DNA from: DATAEY01 sp045805565
Lineage (GTDB): Bacteria > Actinomycetota > Thermoleophilia > Solirubrobacterales > Solirubrobacteraceae
Length of the DNA: 39,075 nucleotides
Direction of reading: 5' to 3'
Assembly (NCBI GenBank): GCA_045805565.1
Contig: JBJMKZ010000053.1
Coordinates: forward strand, 1-39,075
Positions within the stretch are counted from its first letter, which is position 1; each line of letters opens with the position of its first letter. Of this stretch, positions 37,473 through 39,075 are shown piece by piece. The notes below the pieces were generated by a model. That model did no database searches. It saw nothing but the letters and a program-made list of their open reading frames with translations, and was not told where the DNA came from. The position numbers and the translations under genes are program-made.

Positions 37473-37499
37473 ATTATGCGCCCCCGCGCCCTCATTATG
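37473..37499 (-). promoter_or_regulatory. Duplicated CATAAT boxes upstream of sepF
   Basis: On the minus strand GCATAAT occurs twice, with CATAAT at 37499-37494 and 37478-37473, exactly 21 bases apart (two helical turns), each flanked by a GC-rich run. Either both are -10 boxes of tandem promoters or they are paired half-sites of a regulator. The leader from the nearer box is about 35-40 bases with no strong ribosome site. Confidence 0.45.
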
Positions 37500-37526
37500 C
37501 CCCGCGCGGCGACGCCCGGGATCGGT

Positions 37527-38198
37527 TCAGCGGTACAGCACGGCCCCGACCCGCACGATCGTCGCCCCCTCCTCGACAGCCACCTCGAAGTCCTGGCTGG
37601 TCCCCATCGACAGGGTCGTCAGGCCCAGGTCCTCCGCCAGCTCACGCAGCGCCGCGAAATATCGGCGGCTGGCCTGGGGATCGGCGGTGAGCGGCGGCAT
37701 GGTCATCAGGCCGACGACCCTGACCGGACAGCGCTCGACGAAGGCGGACAGCTGCGGCGGCGCGATCCCGGCCTTGGACTGCTCCCCGGCGGTGTTGACC
37801 TCCACGAGCACCTCGGTGCCGGGCGGGGCGTGGCGCTCGAGCTGCGCCAGGACGGAGTCGGTGGCGACGGAGTGGATCAGCCGCACGTGCGGAGCCACCT
37901 GCTTGACCTTGCGGCTCTGGAGGTGGCCGATGAAGTCCCAGGTGAAGCGCGGGCCGTACGCGGACACCTTGGCGGCCAGGTCCTGGGCCCGGTTCTCGCC
38001 GACGAGCGTGATGCCCGCCTCGGCCAGGGCTTCCATCTCCTGGGCGGGGACATACTTCGTGGCGGCGCAGACCTCGACCTGCGCCGGATCGCGGCCGCCG
38101 CGAGCAGCCGCCGCCGCGATCCGCTCGCGCACCTCCTCGAGGTTGGCGCGCACCCGCTCGCGACGCAGCTTCGCCTCCCCTGACTCGCGCGCCGTCAC
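37527..38198 (-). CDS. yggS: YggS/PLPBP-family pyridoxal phosphate homeostasis protein
   Basis: 223 residues, a single-domain TIM barrel that binds PLP and keeps its cellular level steady. The PLP lysine is in VCAATKYVPAQEMEAL; GENRAQDLAAK and WDFIGHLQSRKVKQV are hallmark segments, as is LSMGTSQDFEVAVEEGATIV with the phosphate-binding SMGxSxD. GTGA overlap with pgeF fixes the GTG at 38198; earlier starts would add an Arg/Pro-rich non-family stretch. Confidence 0.95.
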   Translation of the reverse strand: MTARESGEAKLRRERVRANLEEVRERIAAAAARGGRDPAQVEVCAATKYVPAQEMEALAEAGITLVGENRAQDLAAKVSAYGPRFTWDFIGHLQSRKVKQVAPHVRLIHSVATDSVLAQLERHAPPGTEVLVEVNTAGEQSKAGIAPPQLSAFVERCPVRVVGLMTMPPLTADPQASRRYFAALRELAEDLGLTTLSMGTSQDFEVAVEEGATIVRVGAVLYR

Positions 38199-38950
38199 CG
38201 GCGCCGCACAACGCCGGCCTGGCGGCCGGTCCGACCGTGGTCGCGGCGGTGGGAGAAGAACAGCCGGGGATCGGAGCACAGCGTGCACAGGCCGCTGTCA
38301 TGGACGGCGTCCACCCCGGCGGCCAGCAGTCTGGCAGAGGCGATCGCCTTGAGGTCGAGGCGCCCGCCGGCGTCGTGGCGCACCACCGCGGCCGGATAGG
38401 GGCCGAACTGCTCGAGCACCTCGCTGCCCACCTCGTAGCAGCAGCCGCCGGCGCCGGGCCCGATCGCCGCCTCCAGCCGACCGATCGCCCCGAGCGCCCG
38501 CAATGCGTCCACACCCTCCTCGACCACCCCGGCACCCAGCCCCCGCCAGCCGACGTGCAGCATCGCCACCGCTCCCTCCCCGGCCACCGCGACGGGGAGG
38601 CAGTCGGCCACCAGGACCAGCGCAGCCACCCCCCTGGCGCTTGTCGCCTGCCCGTCGGCGGGCGCCCGCTCGGCGCCCGGATTGGGCGGCTCGGCCAGGC
38701 GGCGCACCGTCGCCCCGTGCACCTGGCGGCCCAGGGCGAGGCGCTCGCGGGAGACGCCGACGAGGGCCGCGACGCGGTCGCGGTTCGTGCTCACCCGGCC
38801 CGGGTCGTCGTCGGTCCAGCGTCCGACGTTGAGGCTCTCGAACGGCCCCTCCGACACACCGCCCCGGCGGCTGGTGAACAGCGCCCGGGCGCCGGGAAGG
38901 TCGACGCCGAAGTGGTCGCCCTCGGCGTGGAACGGCGACGGCAACCTCAC
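38195..38950 (-). CDS. pgeF: Laccase-domain purine nucleosidase / peptidoglycan editing factor
   Basis: 251 residues of the YfiH/DUF152 family. Metal ligands and hallmarks are RQVHGATV, VADCLPVAV, LHVGWRGLGAGVV and GPGAGGCCYEVG. Family members act on purine nucleosides, and E. coli PgeF removes wrongly built peptidoglycan precursors containing L-Ser. Its place between the ftsZ region and yggS-sepF is conserved. The GTG at 38950 follows directly after the stop of the upstream gene, with no bases between. Confidence 0.94.
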   Translation of the reverse strand: MRLPSPFHAEGDHFGVDLPGARALFTSRRGGVSEGPFESLNVGRWTDDDPGRVSTNRDRVAALVGVSRERLALGRQVHGATVRRLAEPPNPGAERAPADGQATSARGVAALVLVADCLPVAVAGEGAVAMLHVGWRGLGAGVVEEGVDALRALGAIGRLEAAIGPGAGGCCYEVGSEVLEQFGPYPAAVVRHDAGGRLDLKAIASARLLAAGVDAVHDSGLCTLCSDPRLFFSHRRDHGRTGRQAGVVRRR

Positions 38951-39075
38951 TCAGTCGACCTGCAGCTCGACGCCCGGCACCGGCTCTCGCTGGGCGTACT
39001 CGAAGTGGGCGCGCCCCGGAGCGGTCAGCTCGTCGACCAGGTGGTCGCCCTCCCACACGCGCACCTGCATCGACG
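38951..39075 (-). CDS. C-terminal end of an unidentified protein (runs off the right edge)
   Basis: The last 41 codons of a minus-strand gene, reading MQVRVWEGDHLVDELTAPGR then AHFEYAQREPVPGVELQVD and TGA at 38953-38951. The stop abuts the pgeF start, so it belongs to the same transcript. It is not the C-terminus of FtsZ, the gene expected near here in many actinobacteria, because the conserved FtsZ tail is missing. Too little is visible to name it. Confidence 0.6.
   Translation of the reverse strand, partial: SMQVRVWEGDHLVDELTAPGRAHFEYAQREPVPGVELQVD

Noticed and set aside
1..39075. CRISPR arrays, tRNA and rRNA genes
   Set aside because: Intergenic gaps are almost all under 150 bases, and none shows regularly spaced repeats, a cloverleaf or conserved rRNA segments.
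38951..39075. The right-edge fragment as the end of ftsZ
   Set aside because: It lacks the conserved FtsZ C-terminal peptide and reads as short beta strands instead.

Overview
The window is about 39 kb of very GC-rich bacterial DNA, tightly packed with genes. Many starts are GTG (and one TTG), and many gene junctions overlap as ATGA, GTGA or TGATG. The gene set points to an actinobacterium: an FHA-domain protein next to an FtsR-type MerR regulator, a c-di-GMP-type anti-sigma factor (RsiG family), SepF, a wax ester synthase/DGAT, and the MEP isoprenoid genes dxr and ispG. The single-motif RsiG and the general gene mix fit a deep-branching class (Thermoleophilia or Rubrobacteria) better than Streptomyces or Mycobacterium. 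That placement is inference; no rRNA, tRNA or other decisive marker lies in the window.

Layout. (1) 1-442: the 5' end of an IS1595-type transposase running off the left edge, preceded by a small coiled-coil ORF with its own promoter. (2) 462-6456: an amidohydrolase, a WS/DGAT, NAD+ synthetase, a hotdog thioesterase and a membrane protein joining a sigma-like helix-turn-helix to an RskA-like outer domain. (3) 6453-12991, all on the minus strand: proS, a CDP-alcohol phosphatidyltransferase, rsiG, a zinc-ribbon FHA protein, ftsR, apt, a SRPBCC protein and an alkyl-DHAP-synthase-like flavoprotein. From rsiG onward they probably form one regulated operon. (4) 13041-19773: a secreted-glycan block with a large (alpha/alpha)6-type glycosidase, two tandem clan GH-A glycosidase paralogues and a PIG-V-like membrane glycosyltransferase. 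(5) 19843-26455: ispG, a lactate/glycolate permease, malate synthase and a long-chain acyl-CoA ligase. (6) 26523-33751: rpsB-tsf-pyrH-frr-uppS-cdsA, an inserted small secreted Cys protein on the other strand, then dxr-rseP. (7) 33969-39075: a small membrane protein, then the ftsZ-downstream type cluster read right to left: an unidentified partial gene, pgeF, yggS, sepF, proC, yggT, lspA, rluD.

How the genes work together. Regions 6 and 7 are conserved housekeeping clusters for translation, envelope lipids, isoprenoids and cell division. Region 3 combines three regulatory ideas in adjacent genes: c-di-GMP control of a sigma factor, Ser/Thr-phosphorylation sensing by an FHA protein, and FtsR control of division. 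Region 4 is the most accessory part. A recurring pattern is a TANNNT-like -10 box placed only 6-8 bases before the start codon, seen at seven gene starts, which suggests widespread leaderless transcripts.

The best leads are the RsiG with a His in place of the signature Gln, the sigma-HTH/transmembrane/RskA fusion, the paired ATTATGC repeats upstream of sepF, and the glycosidase block. I saw no CRISPR array, tRNA, rRNA, phage module or clear defence system.
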